Origin: Porphyra umbilicalis
Taxonomy: Eukaryota > Rhodophyta > Bangiophyceae > Bangiales > Bangiaceae
Direction of reading: 5' to 3'
Assembly (NCBI GenBank): GCA_002049455.2
Contig: KV918777.1
Location: 1 to 64,000 of the forward strand
Length of the DNA stretch: 64,000 nt
The position numbers and the translations under genes were made by a program. How positions within the stretch are numbered: the stretch's first letter is position 1; each line of letters begins with the position of its first letter. Positions 43,978 to 55,739 of the stretch are shown here, in pieces. Under the pieces are notes generated by a model that saw only the letters and a program-made list of their open reading frames with translations, did not search any database and was not told where the DNA came from.

Positions 43978-45450
43978 CCCTACGGGAAATGCCGGATCAA
44001 AAAGCACGATCTCTTAGGGTTAGGAAACCTCTATACCCCACCAGGTTGGGAACCGGGGGTGAGACCGAGGGAGGCTCCCCATTGGTCCGATGATAAAAAA
44101 AGCGCGCAAAAAGGAACTCTGGAAAGGGTCTGACGCACCGTGACATATTGTGGGGCTGTCATTGATTTGATTGGATGGCTGCTGTTGATCCTAGGACCAT
44201 GACCCGACGAATAGCATGCCCCCATGAAGTCATGATGCGGCCTGGCGTCTGTGTCATGGCCAATGAAAGACAGATACGTTTGACGAACGTGTCACGGAAA
44301 ATTTGTATCTTACACTGCGTGGCGGCGCACGCTTCGCCCTCGCACCTGCCCCCACCAGCTGGGACGCCCACCTTCCGCCCCCTTCCTCCGTTCTCCTTGA
44401 TCGCCCCCCCGCCCCCCCCCACTCCTTCCGCTCCGCCCCGCCCCGGCCTACCCCGCCCCACACCGAGCACCCCGCTCAACCCCGTCCCGCCCAGGCCCCA
44501 CCACGCCCAGCAACGATACGCCCTCCCTCGCCTCGCCCCGCCCCGTCCCGCCCAGCGACGCCCCGACCCACCCCGCCCATCTCCGTCCCGCCCAACATCT
44601 ACAAACCGCACCCCACCCCGCCCCGCCCCGCCCCAGAACACCCTGCTCTACTCCACTCCGCCCTACCCCGTCCCGAACCGCCCCGCCCAGCACCGCCCCG
44701 CCTCGCTCCGCCTCGCCGCGCCTCGCCGCGCCAAACCCGACCCCGCCCGGGAGCGCCCCGCCCCGCCCTGCTCCGCGCCGCCCCACTCTGCCCAACCCCG
44801 CCGCACCCCGCCCTGCCACGCCCCCCCTACCACGCTCCACCCGGCTCTGCCCCACCCTGCCCAGTCCTGCTCTGCCCCCCCCACCCAGCCCCGCCCCGTT
44901 CCGCTGCGCCCCGCCTCTGCAGATGCACACGCGACAGGAAACTCATGGTGGGTGCTACAGGGCTGCGTTCTTGTAGTCACGCGGACCACGGCCTGCGGGG
45001 CGCGAAGGAAGCCGTCGGCGGCGGAAGCCGGCAGTTTTGAGAACAAAGCACCCCTGAAGTTGCAGGCCGGATGGGGTGGCCAGGTCTTCGCATGCGGGAC
45101 ACCTGTCCAGCAATCTACTCCGGCAGTCGGTCCGTGAAGACGGTGGAGCCAGCAACGGCGACGAATTCATATAGGAATGGAACAGTTCTGTGTCGAGATC
45201 AGTCGCGTAGGCCACTTCCGTCGTCACGCTCTGAAACCCAGTCTACTTGAGTTGGCAGTGTGTGGATCATGCAGGCTCATTGATTCCGAGTCGGCAGCGA
45301 TTGTTGTTCATCGTCAAGTCGGATCAAACCAGAGACTTCGACTGGTGCGCTCCACTGTCCAAGCCACTTTCGGTAGCGGGTCAACATACGGGATTTTGAT
45401 TGGCCAGCGCTTGGGATATCGTGCTTTTTGATCCGGCATTTCCCGTAGGG
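43978..45450. mobile_element. 1.47-kb non-autonomous DNA transposon with perfect 33-bp TIRs
   Basis: The left TIR, 43978-44010 (CCCTACGGGAAATGCCGG...CACGAT), is exactly inverted at 45418-45450. CGT flanks both ends directly (43975-43977, 45451-45453), a 3-bp target duplication. No transposase is seen. The middle (about 44370-44920) is a decayed CCGCCCC-rich tract. The superfamily is undetermined: 3-bp duplications occur in Harbinger and CACTA, but neither has these ends. Confidence 0.8.
44370..44920. repeat. CCGCCCC-type degenerate tandem tract
   Basis: Strand-asymmetric, C-rich pentamer to heptamer repeats (CCCCGCCC, CCGCCCCG) within the TIR element. ORFs on either strand here are by-products. 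Confidence 0.8.
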
Positions 45451-45814
45451 CGTGTTGGCCATCATGGCTACTAGAGAAGACACGTCCACCTTTTCGTTGT
45501 CAGCAACAGGCTGAACGTCATCAGGCTGGCGTCTGAGCTCAGTGTTGGCCCTGTTGGGCAGGCAGTCCGCCCTCAGGCAGACCGGCGGGCAATCTGCGCG
45601 GGCAACATCGCGTTCCATTCCTCCAGGACGAGCTCGGATTTGTGTGAGTTGATCCTGCCTGAGAACAAGTTCCGCAGGTCGACCATAAATGTGTTTGCGG
45701 CCCACATTCCCAGTTCTCTCGGCGCCTGTGGTGCGTTCTTCGGCCCGGTTACATCGTCGCAATTAGGAACCACGCTACTTGGGGACTTACCCCGGTGGTT
45801 TTCAGATTCGTGCC

Positions 45815-45970
45815 AGTACGTCTGAAATGGCTGTACTGGGCCATATTCGACCCCGCTTTTCCACAGTGTCTACACTATCAGTATAGATGGCATATTCGCA
45901 TTTAAGAGGTACAGTACGCGGCCAGCACGATTCTGACACTGTTTAACGACATGTCTGGGAGCCCCCCCCC
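45815..45970 (+). repeat. Short dispersed repeat, copy 1
   Basis: Similar to about 48570-48720. Shared words include CCAGTACG, TACAGTGT or CACAGTGTCTAC, AGATTCGCATTT/ATATTCGCATTT, and the right edge GTGTCTGGGAGCC or TGTCTGGGAGCC. Function unknown. Confidence 0.5.
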
Positions 45971-46389
45971 CCCCCCCTTACAGCTCCAATTGGGGGCATC
46001 ACCGCGCCTGCTGAGACAAGTCACGTGGCCCCCCTTGGTGCGACGATTGCGAGCGTGCCTGGGCATGATTCGTATTCAAGCGGCGGTTTGATACGTGATG
46101 CCAGATGGAGAGCTGTCGTACAGGTCCACACCAGCTGAATACGTTGCAGAAAATAGAAGCATCTTTTATGGTTCACTAGCACCTCCTGGCCGGGGGTATT
46201 GCACCCTCTGCCGTGCCCTCCTCGCGCCCGGCCCTCGCCGCCCGCCCCGAGCCGCATCCAAAAATACCCAGAGCAAAGCAAGGACAGGGAGATAAGAACA
46301 ATTAGCGCCCCCCCCGCCCTCGCCGTCCGCATCCGCGCCATCCGCCATGGCTATAGGGGTAGATGGGGCCGTATGAGCAAAGGAGGCTG

Positions 46390-46540
46390 CAGAACGAAAT
46401 GATGCAGTAGGAGAAGAATGCACAGTACGGCAAAAATGGGCAGCTGGGGGAAAAGAGGCAGTAAAGGGGAAAGAGCAGTAGGGAGGCTATAGGCAGTAGG
46501 GGAACAGGGGCAGTAGGAGAAAAGGCGGCAGCCAAGACCA
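46390..46540. repeat. GGCAGTAGGGGAA-type degenerate minisatellite
   Basis: Purine-rich imperfect tandem units of about 12-20 bp, such as GGCAGTAGGGGAACAGGGGCAGTAGGAG (written here as overlapping words). Confidence 0.6.
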
Positions 46541-48030
46541 CATGGACAGAGAGGTTTCAGCATAGCACCGGACGGGATCACATCTACGGGGGGACAACGG
46601 CTAACCAAACCATTCACAGAGCAAGCAGCATACCCATACCCATGTCGTACTCCTCCGCTCGATACCGGACGTACATGAGAACCGAAAGTAGAAGCAGGGC
46701 AAGGGGGGCATCAGCGATGCGCATCTCGGGTGTGGCGGGTTCGTTCCGCGATAGAGGATGCATTCACACCGGCGTAACTCGCGGCCAAACCTTCACGCGA
46801 GACGACGCCGGTAGCCGTAAGCGGCCACTGTCCCGCAGCCGATCGCCTTTTAGGCGCAGGAGGGGCGGGGGGGGGGGGGGTAGGCTCGCGAGGGCTGCCG
46901 GAGGATGGGGGGCACGGCCAGGTGGTATCATTGGGGGCCGAAGGCCCACATGAAGCCATTACCCGAGGAGCTTCCATGTCGGCTGACCCTTCGAAGAGAG
47001 ACATACACAGCACCAATCAGTGATCACCCGAAGCAACAGATAGTCAGAACGCGGCCACAGAAGATCCCATCCTAGGCTCTGTCTGTGAGAACAAACGACC
47101 ATTGACCGCCCAGGAAGGCTCACAGTGTGAATAAATGAGAATCCAGATCCCCGCAGGAGGCGTGCCGCCCTCCACGAAACTGCGGGTGAGGAGTGCTAGG
47201 TCCACAAAATAGGTTAGCAGCTCTTCACATGGCGGAATATTGACAGAATAGCACACTGAAGCATGACTTCTCGGCTGACACGGACCTTCTACACCCGACT
47301 TAGGAGCTCTCTTCAGAGGGTTACTTTACTGTCAACAAGACAGATGGGTGGCCGTGAGCGCAGTATGCAAGAAGGTGACGTCAGGTAAGACGAGATGTGA
47401 CCGGCCGAATGATTGCTGGCGGCGGGTGTGAGTGGGGCGTTGACAGAGTGAGGGCATGGGCACCCCTGAGCAACTGCGGCGGGTGGGGGGGGGGTAGTGC
47501 GTATCGGGCGTCGACGGAGAGTCCGCTGCCGTTGACATCGACGAAGCGGAGGCGTTGGCATGGCCGCAGCCTTGCTAGCAGGTGTAGACGTGACGGTGAG
47601 ATCTGACCCGGGGGATCACTGGGGGTTTAGTGAGGGCCACGTACAGCGCAGCGCAGTGCTCCAGAATCCAGCGATGAACCGCCGGAGTTGATCCGTGACC
47701 AGTATCGTCCAGGCCTCGCAGCGAGGCATTGAATCGTCTCATGCGCGAACATTCCCTCTCAACCCGGCGAGGCCACATGAGTGATCCGGCGAGGCTACAT
47801 GATGGAAAACCCCGCCGAATCCCACCGCCGTCGGCGGGGACACCACCAGGACTGAGGGCGCCACTTGTAGCCTGCGTTTCCACGGGCTGGTGAGAGGCCA
47901 GTGGAGCCCGCGCCACCCGAGCATGGATTTCACTTTCTGGGTATAAATTCTAGGCCGCAGTACGCCCCAGTACACCCTTTGCGCACCCCAGTAGTGTGGT
48001 ACCTTTTTGAGACGATCCACTGTGGATATA

Positions 48031-48479
48031 TTGCTAACCTCCAAAAAATGGCGGTTGCAGAGAGAAGGCAGGCAGAGCCGACGACACAGCATAGAAATGA
48101 AGTCGGATTGGCTGTTCGACAAGCCACGAGCGTACTATTGGCTGAGAGTTGCCTCCAGTAATCTTGCAAGCCAATCAACGTGTCTTGCAGGGGTCATGCA
48201 GAGCCATTGCAACCCACAATGAGATTTTCTGAAAATTTTGAGCCCCTTGCTTGGGCCTGAAGAGGGCATGGAGAGGGTTCTGGGCCAGACCTGTGATTTG
48301 TCATGAGATCAACAGATTTCTTCAGATTTCTTGAGATCCTGATGTGCGTTTCCAGCGCCCAGAGCTGCATGAGGAGACTATGTAAGGAACTCACATGATT
48401 CCTAGCGTTTCGATTGGTACACGTACGCTGTTGAATGATTGCAACCACTCTGCAACCGCCATTTTTTGGAGGTCAGCAA
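48031..48479. mobile_element. 449-bp MITE, copy 1
   Basis: Inverted ends TTGCTAACCTCCAAAAAATG ... and its complement at 48450-48479 (about 30 bp with one or two mismatches), with TA on both sides (48029-48030, 48480-48481). It is nearly identical to, and the same length as, 53667-54115. No coding capacity; probably mobilised by a TA-targeting transposase. Confidence 0.9.
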
Positions 48480-50491
48480 TAACCGGGACGGATTTAACCG
48501 AATAATGACTGTACTGAGAACGTGCTGGATGACTTGGCCAGCGATATTACAGGTCGATCTGAAACGGTCAACGATGGGCGCCCAGTACGATTTTTTCTGT
48601 TTCTTGTCGCGTACTGGACCCCTCTTCTCTACAGTGTTCTTCCAAATGGGTCAGGTCTCAGATTCGCATTTTAGATCCCCAGTACGATCTAACACTGCTC
48701 AAAGTCGTGTCTGGGAGCCATGTGCGCACCTTGCGCGCACCCCAGTAGGCATTTTGGAGGCACTCAGAGGCACCCAGCCGAGTCCCCAGGGGCGGCGGCG
48801 GCAGTGGCCGCCGCCGCCGCAGCGACGGCGGCCGCCGACGACCACCAACGGGGAAAAGCTCGTGCGCAGCGACCAATGTTTGGAGGAGGTGATGCATGCG
48901 CTGAATTCGGGGACGAAATGGTAGAAATTAAAACCTCCAGAAAAACAAGACGGCAAGTGTTGTTGAGATTCTGGTCTGGTGCGGATGGCGTCGCGCTCCC
49001 CGACGCTTTAGGGGTCCATAGAGATCACCTCGCGTACGCTACGCTGGGGGAGGGGCACGAGTCAACGGGCGTCCATGGCATGCCGGCCGTAGTGGAGGTG
49101 GCCGCGTCGCGTCGGTACGACAGCAGCGCTGACCTCCATCAAGCGGGTAGGATCACAAAACGCAGTCTTGACTCTTTTGCACACCGCAGGATTGTGGAAA
49201 CCCCTTGTTAAGGCAATCAGGGAAAGTTTTCGAAGCAATTCATTGAGCAAGGGTTTCGCGTGGCGGATGACTGGAGCGCTTTTGACCGACGTGAGAGCAA
49301 TCCCAGCAACGTCGGCCCCATCTCATAATCGTTACACGTAGCGCTACGTTGCAGAAACGTGTCTGTTTGTTGAGGATATGGGGCCAGTCGGCTTCTCGGT
49401 AAATGTGATCGACCCCAATCTGGTCTCCCGCGCTCATGACGGAATTCTGCAAGTACGAATCCACTCCGAAGCACAGAAATGGGGCGGGTGGCGGACCTAC
49501 CCCAATCGCGAGGCAAAATGGGGTAGGTCCGTAGTCGGCCCCAACGCTGTCCGTGTTCTCATTGGCCGATCGACTCCACTTATATATCAGTTTGTATCGG
49601 ATTAGAGCAAAACGTGTTCGGGCACGCCCCTGACCACTTTCGAAACTGTATAGCAAAGATCAATGGCGTGGACATCGGCACGCGAGATCCGACCAACAAT
49701 CATCGTCCACTGGGACTGGTCAACAGAGCAGAGTATTGGTGTCCCGTGCTTAAATCATCGAGAGGGTCTTTGTGCGCCACGCGGGTTGCAACTGGGCGGG
49801 TGATCGGCTGAGCTGGCCAGCCCGCTACCGTCACAGAGCGTTAGGAGAGGGGGAGGGTAGTCGGCCGGCCAGATCGGGGCGCCTGGGGCGGATGCAAGCG
49901 GCTGTTTCGAGCAGGCTCGTGGTCCAGGACCATGCACAGAGCGTCCGGTCGACACCGCCCACAGAGTGTTTAGAGAGAGGTGGGGGGGGTCGGCGGGGTC
50001 GAGGCCCCAGGTGGGTCCCCCATGCAGCGTTTCTGGGGGCACTAGTGGACCATCGTCGCGCATGTAGGCTTTTGTTCGGGGGAAGGGGGGCCGGTCCGCC
50101 TGCCCGGCGTGCCGCGGCGCGCCACGCACCGGACCCGTCGACGTCACGCCTACGGTTTCGACACGAACGGCCCGCATCACCACCCGTTTCCCCGCTCCCG
50201 TCCGTAGCCCTCTTCCCGCATGATCTCTTGGCCCCGTCCGTTGCCCCTGCCACCGCCCTTGGTTTGAAAAGAAGGACCCGCGCACCATCCCCTCTCCTCC
50301 ACGTTCCCCCCACCTGCACTCTCATTCTTATTTCTACCGCACCACGTCTAGCTCCCCACGGCTGCGACAACCACCATCCTTTGCGGCCACTCACCGCGAC
50401 GCTTGCCACTACCGGCGTCCGCGCGTGGCCACCACTGTCGGCGTCGCCCCGGTGCTTTCGCCACACGCTGTTTGGCGCGTTTGCCCGGAGG
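48480..50491. other. Gene-poor region upstream of the Harbinger relic
   Basis: Contains the second short dispersed repeat (48570-48720), a perfect hairpin at 49494-49529 (GACCTACCCCA...TGGGGTAGGTC) and mixed sequence. The region after 49830 may belong to the Harbinger element, but no terminal repeats are identified. Confidence 0.4.
48570..48720 (+). repeat. Short dispersed repeat, copy 2
   Basis: Counterpart of 45815-45970 with the right edge GTGTCTGGGAGCC. CCAGTAGG/GCGCACCCCAGTAG words also recur on both sides of the neighbouring MITE. Confidence 0.5.
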
Positions 50492-52128
50492 CATGAAGAC
50501 CCACGAGGACGAGCCGTTCCCGATTGCCGTGCTACTATCTGAGGACGACGGCGCGGCCATTGGCGCCGCTGTGCAGTCGCATGTGGTGGCGGTAATGGCG
50601 CTGCGGATGCGTGTGAGAGCGTGGCGTATCAGCCGACGTGGCCGCTGTTGTGACTCCCTTCCTGGACTTCGGCCGAGAAAGCAACGGGACTTCGATGCCG
50701 GGCTAAAAAAACATGGTGCATGACTACTGTGGAGTTGATTGGCAGACACTGTCTAAAATGTGCACGACTTTGAGACGCATTTCCGCGTTCCGCGTGCTGT
50801 GTTCCGGCGCGTCTACTCGGGACCCCGCCTTCTTCCGGCGGCGTATCAACGCTACGGGCTGCCCGCAGGCGCACCCTGTACAAAAAGTGGTTGCTGCCTT
50901 CCGTATGCTCGTGTATGGGGAGGCGGCAGACCGCGCCGACGATTACGTTCGGCCTTTCCGTTCAACCATCCTCTTTTTGGTCAAGTGTTTGGTGGCATGC
51001 ATCGTGTCCAAATGGGAGTCTACCTTCTTGCGGCGGCCCAACAACGCGGAGCTGATGACGGCTCTGTATCGGAACGCCGAGCGTGGCTTTTCCGGGTGCA
51101 TGGGCTTGCTTGATAGCAGCCACTGGGCGTGGCACCAGTGTCCCAGAGGTATGGCGGGCAGCTACCAGACCCGAAAGGGCTCGCGCGGCATCGTTGTGGA
51201 GGCTGTGTGCGACGAGGACCTTTGGATTTGGCACCTGTTTGTTGGCGCACCTGGGAGCCTCAACGACATCAACGTGATGCACCAGTCCCCCCTCTACCTC
51301 GACGTGACGGCAGGCCGGTGGCCGCCTCGCAACCAGTCCTACACGCTGAACGGGACAAGTTGCACGCTGCCGTACTACCTGGTGGATGGAATGTACCCGC
51401 GATATGCCTTCCTCATGTTCCCGCACCCTATGCCCTCCACGGAGGAGTAAAAAGTCTTTAACTGCCTGCAGGAGGCGGTTCGCAAGGACGTGGAGCGCCT
51501 GTTTAGTGTCCTGACGCAACGCTTCCACATCGCGCTCCACCCTGGGCGCTATCGGCCGGTTAAGATGCTGGTCCTCACCTTCAAGGCGATCTGTATACTG
51601 CACAACATGTGGGTTGAGAGCCGCCGCGAGGGCTTTTTGAGCCGCCGCAGACACGCAGAGGGACCATACGGGGGGGGGGGTGCTGATGCTGTGGATGGTG
51701 ACGACGAGGGATCTGGGAATGAGGACGGTAACGGACTTGATGGTGGGCCAGCTGGCGGTGGCGGCAGTGGAAATAGTGGTGAGGCGGACGTCGCGGCGGT
51801 AGCCGCCGCCAGAGGAGCTGCACCTAGCAACGTACACGCCGGCGCCAACGCGCCCCTCCTCGTCAACCCTGTCGTACAGCCACCAGCGGGTGGCATGGCC
51901 GCCGTATTTGACGCCTGGGGCGAGACTCGCAATGTTGCTGAGCACGAGCAACTTCGTGCTGACATCACCGCACATGTGTGGAACGACCGCGGTGACATAT
52001 TGGCCCCGTACCTTTCGAAGAGCGACAGCAGGCGACATACAATGGTTTTTTTTCTCCCGTTGGGTAGGGTTTTTTTTTTCCTATATTTTGTTGTCTATTG
52101 CCAAAGACCAGAGTGCCGAAGTCGATAG
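50492..52128 (+). pseudogene. PIF/Harbinger transposase (plant-transposon type), broken
   Basis: A DDE transposase of the PIF/Harbinger superfamily. Signs: FETHFRVPRAVFRRVYSG near the start; HPVQKVVAAFRMLVYGEAAD; GCMGLLDSSHWAWHQCP holding the first catalytic Asp; WIWHLFVGAPGSLNDINVMH; YYLVDGMYPRYAF with the second Asp; and AVRKDVERLFSVL with the catalytic Glu. An in-frame TAA (51448-51450) lies between the last two blocks, and an N-terminal block (50760-50815) is in another frame, so about two frame changes and one stop separate it from a working gene. The C-terminus beyond 51660 is Gly/Asp-rich. The start is uncertain; MKTHEDEPFP at 50492 is a candidate N-terminus. Terminal inverted repeats and TWA duplications were not found. 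Confidence 0.85.
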
Positions 52129-53045
52129 CGCCACGGTCAGAAATGGCGTGACCGGCCGAGCGCGCGGCTGAAGCTCAGCTTCGGCGGGGGCCTGTGGGGA
52201 CACCCCGTCGCCCTTGCCGCCCGCGCGGCCGCCAAGCCGCCGCGTCCACAGTGTCGACGCCGCGTCGTCGCCTCGTCACCCGCCGCGTGGTCACCAGCCG
52301 CAGGTCCGCCGCACGCATCGCGCCATGCGCGATAAGGAGAGACAGCCGCCGGTCAGAGACGGCCTCGCCAGCGACGGCGCAACGCCGCGTCCGGGCGCTC
52401 CCTCGCGGCGTGCCGCCCTCTGCCGCTCGCGCGAGCTCCCGTCCTGTTCGCCGCCGTCTGCCGCTCGCGCGTGCTTCCTCCCTGTCTGCGACCGGTGACG
52501 CATGCCAAAGCGCCCTTCTGGCCCGCCGCACAGGCCCGCGTGCGTGCTCCCTGGCGGCCCGCTGCCCTGCTCCGCGAGCGCGCGCTCCCTCGTGGCGCGC
52601 CGCCATCCGCCGCACGCGTGTGCTCTCTCCTGGTCCGCGGCCCCCTGCCGCATGCGCGTGCTCCCTCGCAGTGCTGAGCCCAGATCCACTCGCGCGCGCT
52701 CCCTAGCGGTGCGTCTCCTCGTTTTTCGCGCGCTGTGGGCGTGCGCCCGCCACCCCACGCGCTGGCTCCTGCTGTGGCCTCCCGCCATGCCCTCTCGGCA
52801 CTACCCCGGGCTTTCTCGCCATTCTCTCCCCGCGCGTGCGAGAGGGGTGCCGTTTTTTGTTTAGGTGGGGGTGTAGGGGATGGGTGCTGGGGGATGAAGT
52901 CTGGCGGGTAGGGGGAACGTGCAGTTAGTTAAGATAGGGGGCGGTACTGTCTGATGGCTACGAGTGGTGCGATTGTGTCGCAGTGCCCTTTGCTGCAGAC
53001 GCAGGCCGCTGTGATATTTATAACGTTGGTTCAATTTCCGGTGTA
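52129..53045. other. Intergenic, repeat-derived
   Basis: Mostly a degenerate GC-rich tandem (listed separately), then AT-richer sequence to the 399-bp TIR element. Confidence 0.4.
52380..52800. repeat. Degenerate ~50-bp tandem, GCGCGCTCCCT units
   Basis: Recurring GCGTGCTCCCT / GCGCGCTCCCT words at roughly 50-bp spacing with CCGCC-rich spacers. Overlapping ORFs in all frames are by-products. Confidence 0.55.
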
Positions 53046-53444
53046 TTGCTGATCCCCGAATTTTGTCCTTGGGGACGGAAACAGAGACTGACTGTGAATA
53101 ACAGCATTCTATTGGTCGAAAACGACAGTAAGAAGGCATCGAAGCCAATAGAAAGCCCGCATTCGATGCCAGGACATTGTATCCAGCAGAACGCACTGTT
53201 TGTTGCCCCTTGATCCGACCTTCTTGGCAAGGAGCAAGCTGCCCATGCGACATCTTGAGATTTACTACAATCTCCTTGCCAGAAGTGCAGAAAAAAAGAG
53301 GAGCTGATGTCGATTTCCAGGCTGGATGGGCACATGTAAGCAATCAGGCGCACCAAGTCAGTCCCAGGGGCGTATCTGATTGGTGGAGACAGTCGGTCCG
53401 CAAGTCAGTCTCTGTCCAGCAGGACAAAATTCGGGGATCAGCAA
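53046..53444. mobile_element. 399-bp TIR element related to the 449-bp MITEs
   Basis: Ends TTGCTGATCCCCGAATTTTG and its complement, with similarity inward for about 50 bp (GGACAGAGACTGACT). TA flanks both ends (53044-53045, 53445-53446). It shares the TTGCT..AGCAA termini and TA duplication with the two 449-bp elements but not the inner sequence. Confidence 0.85.
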
Positions 53445-53666
53445 TACTGAGACCGATCGTGGCCGAGTAATAAAGCGGGTTTTACCGCCGTCACGGCAAG
53501 GAAGAAAGGCCTTTTGTTTGAGAGCATCCGATGGGGAGCCGGGTGGTGCCCACGACGGCGACCCCGGACCCACCGTGATTTAATATAAACGAGAGCACCA
53601 GTCGATCGACCGTCCAATCACAAGCGATCGTATTGAGTCCTGGCAGACAGATAAGACAGGCAAATA

Positions 53667-54115
53667 TTGCTATCCTCCAAAAAATGGCGGTTGCAGAGAG
53701 AAGGCAGGCAGAGCCGACGACACAGCATAGAAATGGAGTCGGATTGGCTGTTCGACAAGCCACAAGCGTACTATTGGCTGAGAGTTGCCGCCAGTAATCT
53801 TGCAAGCAAATCAACGTGTCTTGCAGGGGTCACGCAGAGCCATTGCAACCCACAATGAGAATTCCTGAGATTTCTGGGCCCCTTGCTTGGGCCTGAAGAG
53901 GGCATGGAGAGGGTTCTGGGCCAGACCTGTGATTTGTCATGAGATCAACAAATTTCTTCAGATTTCTTGAGATCCTGATGTGCGTTTCCAGCGCCCAGAG
54001 CTGCATGAGGAGACTATGTAAGGAACTCACATGATTCCTAGCCTTTCCATTGGTCCACGTACGCTGTTGAATGATTGCAACCACTCTGCAACCGCCATTT
54101 TATGGAGGTCAGCAA
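53667..54115. mobile_element. 449-bp MITE, copy 2
   Basis: Same ends (TTGCTATCCTCCAAAAAATG...) and same length as 48031-48479, with TA on both sides (53665-53666, 54116-54117). The few base differences suggest both copies moved in the recent past. Confidence 0.9.
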
Positions 54116-55390
54116 TAAACAAACAAACAAAAATGAACAATGCGGAAGTAACCCCCTAAGGGCGTGCCACAGGCCAATTCGCACAGTACGTGGGCTTTGG
54201 CAAGTCAAGGGGGCTACCGGTGGAAAGTTGCCAATTGCGGGCGAAGATATGCTACATCTTTCAACGCGAGATTCAAACCGTCGCGGTGAGATCCGAGGAT
54301 GGTGACACCCGATTGGGCGATCGCGAACTCTTACGGGCCCGCGCGGGCGTAACCGCCCGGGCGGCGGGAGTCGTGAAGGGGCGCCGATCCGTCCCAATCG
54401 GGGAGAGGTGGAGGTTCGCCGGAGTCGGCCGCGACCGTCCGATCACGTACGCGCGTGCATGCGTGGCGGGTAGCTTGCGCTGCGGGTCAGACCGACGCTT
54501 ACGCGTACGCTCGCCCGCGCAGGCAGGTCTACGCATGAGTGCGGGTGAGGGGGCCGGGGTTAAGACCCGTCGGTGTGCAGGCTTGTCAAGCAGCACGTAC
54601 TGGGGTTGCCGTCGTCGGTGCCGGGTGACGCCAGCTTCGTTGGGGTTTGACTGCCCCGGCGCTAAGGCGAAAGCCGGGGCGCGGGTTCGTGGTGTCGAGG
54701 GGGTGTGTACCCTGCGGCCGGTTGACCCCGTGTCTTGCACAGGTCTGCGAGTTGTCGGTACGATGCTACCCCGTGTCATCGTGCTCGCGTACAGGTTGAG
54801 GCCTAACGGCATTACTTTAGTTGGGGCGCTCCACCGTGAGGTGGGCAACAGCGAGGTTGAGGACCCGGTGAGTGTCAGGGGGGGGGGGGGGGTGGGGAGC
54901 GGGGCGGCCTGGGGCGACGTGCCCGGCGGCGGTGGCGGCGCGCCACGGCGGCAAGGCGCAAGGGCGGCAAGTTCTGCAAGGTCGGCAACGCGGGCGGCGC
55001 GCCCGGTGGCAAGGCACAAGAGCGGCAAGGGCGGCAAGACCTGCGGTGCGGGCGGCGCTCCCGGCGGGTCAGCGCGGCGGCGGCACGGGCGGCAAGGCCT
55101 GGGGCACGGTCAAGGGTGGCGCCGGTCGGCGGCACGGGCGGCGCGCCCGGCAGCTAAGCGCGGCGGCGGCACCGTCGGCAAGGTCGGGGGCACGGGCAAG
55201 GGTGGCACCAGCCGGCGGCACGGGCGGCAAGGGCGAACGGCGCCGGCGGTTCGCCTTGCGGTGCGGGCGACGAGGGCCGGCGGCGCGGGCGGTTCGCCTT
55301 GCGGCGCGGGCGACGAGGGCCGGCGGCGCGGGCGGTTCACCTTGCGGCTACCTAAGGAGGCGGCAAGGGTTAACACCCAGGTACACCAGC
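54116..55390. other. Gene-poor, with degenerate Gly/Arg-codon repeats
   Basis: No gene is supported. 54870-55350 consists of GGCGGCACGGGCGGCAAGG-like words repeated imperfectly. The long plus-strand ORF across it is a by-product. Confidence 0.4.
54940..55350. repeat. GGCGGCAAGGC-type degenerate tandem
   Basis: Repeated GGCGGCAAGG, GGCACGGGCGG and GGGCCGGCGGCGCGGGCGG words, including two adjacent near-identical copies at about 55250-55340. Confidence 0.6.
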
Positions 55391-55681
55391 ATGGATCATC
55401 CCGCGGCGATGGCGGTGGGCGGCGGCAACGCCAACGGCAAGGCGCATGTGGTTCACGCCGTTGCGGGTGACGAACCCGATGTCTATCGGTCCACCGACTT
55501 CGAGATGTATGTCAGCCTGAGCCTCGCAGCTTGTTCTACGCGCACGTTGGCCCGACCGAGGTGGTCGATGAGATCCCGGTCATTGCTGCCCAGAGTCTGG
55601 ACGACGTTTGCGTCCGCAACCGCGCTGGTGCGCACACTCGGCGTATCCACTTCGCAGTTTCCTGTCAGTCATCATAGCGAT
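55391..55681 (+). CDS. Hypothetical ORF fragment, unknown function
   Basis: From the ATG at 55391 the frame has ordinary composition up to DVYRSTDFEMYVSL. From about 55525 the neighbouring frame looks better coded (LFYAHVGPTEVVDEIPVIAA ... RNRAGAHTRRIHFAVS) and ends at a TAG near 55672. This suggests a host gene with one frame change or a short intron, cut short near the Ty3/gypsy remains. I recognise no family. Confidence 0.3.
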
Positions 55682-55739
55682 GAAGAAAGTGGCAGGCCAG
55701 CATGGCCCATGGTGTCGGATTTACATCCCTCGCATCTGT

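Larger units (their letters stand above)
45451..48030. other. Gene-poor region with relic repeats
   Basis: No gene is supported. Contents seen: a 150-bp dispersed repeat near 45815-45970, a C run at 45963-45977, a GGCAGTAGGGGAA-type minisatellite at about 46390-46540 and a G run near 46866-46880. Confidence 0.4.

Noticed and set aside
44175-45137. 320-codon Pro-rich ORF and antisense Gly/Trp-rich ORF
   Set aside because: By-products of the CCGCCCC tandem tract within a TIR element.
46725-46765. Possible T-arm (GGGTTCGTTCC) of a second tRNA
   Set aside because: No acceptor, D or anticodon arm can be folded around it.
54190-55470. 426-codon plus-strand ORF
   Set aside because: Mostly a degenerate GGCGGCAAGG tandem; only the unrelated stretch after 55391 has ordinary composition.
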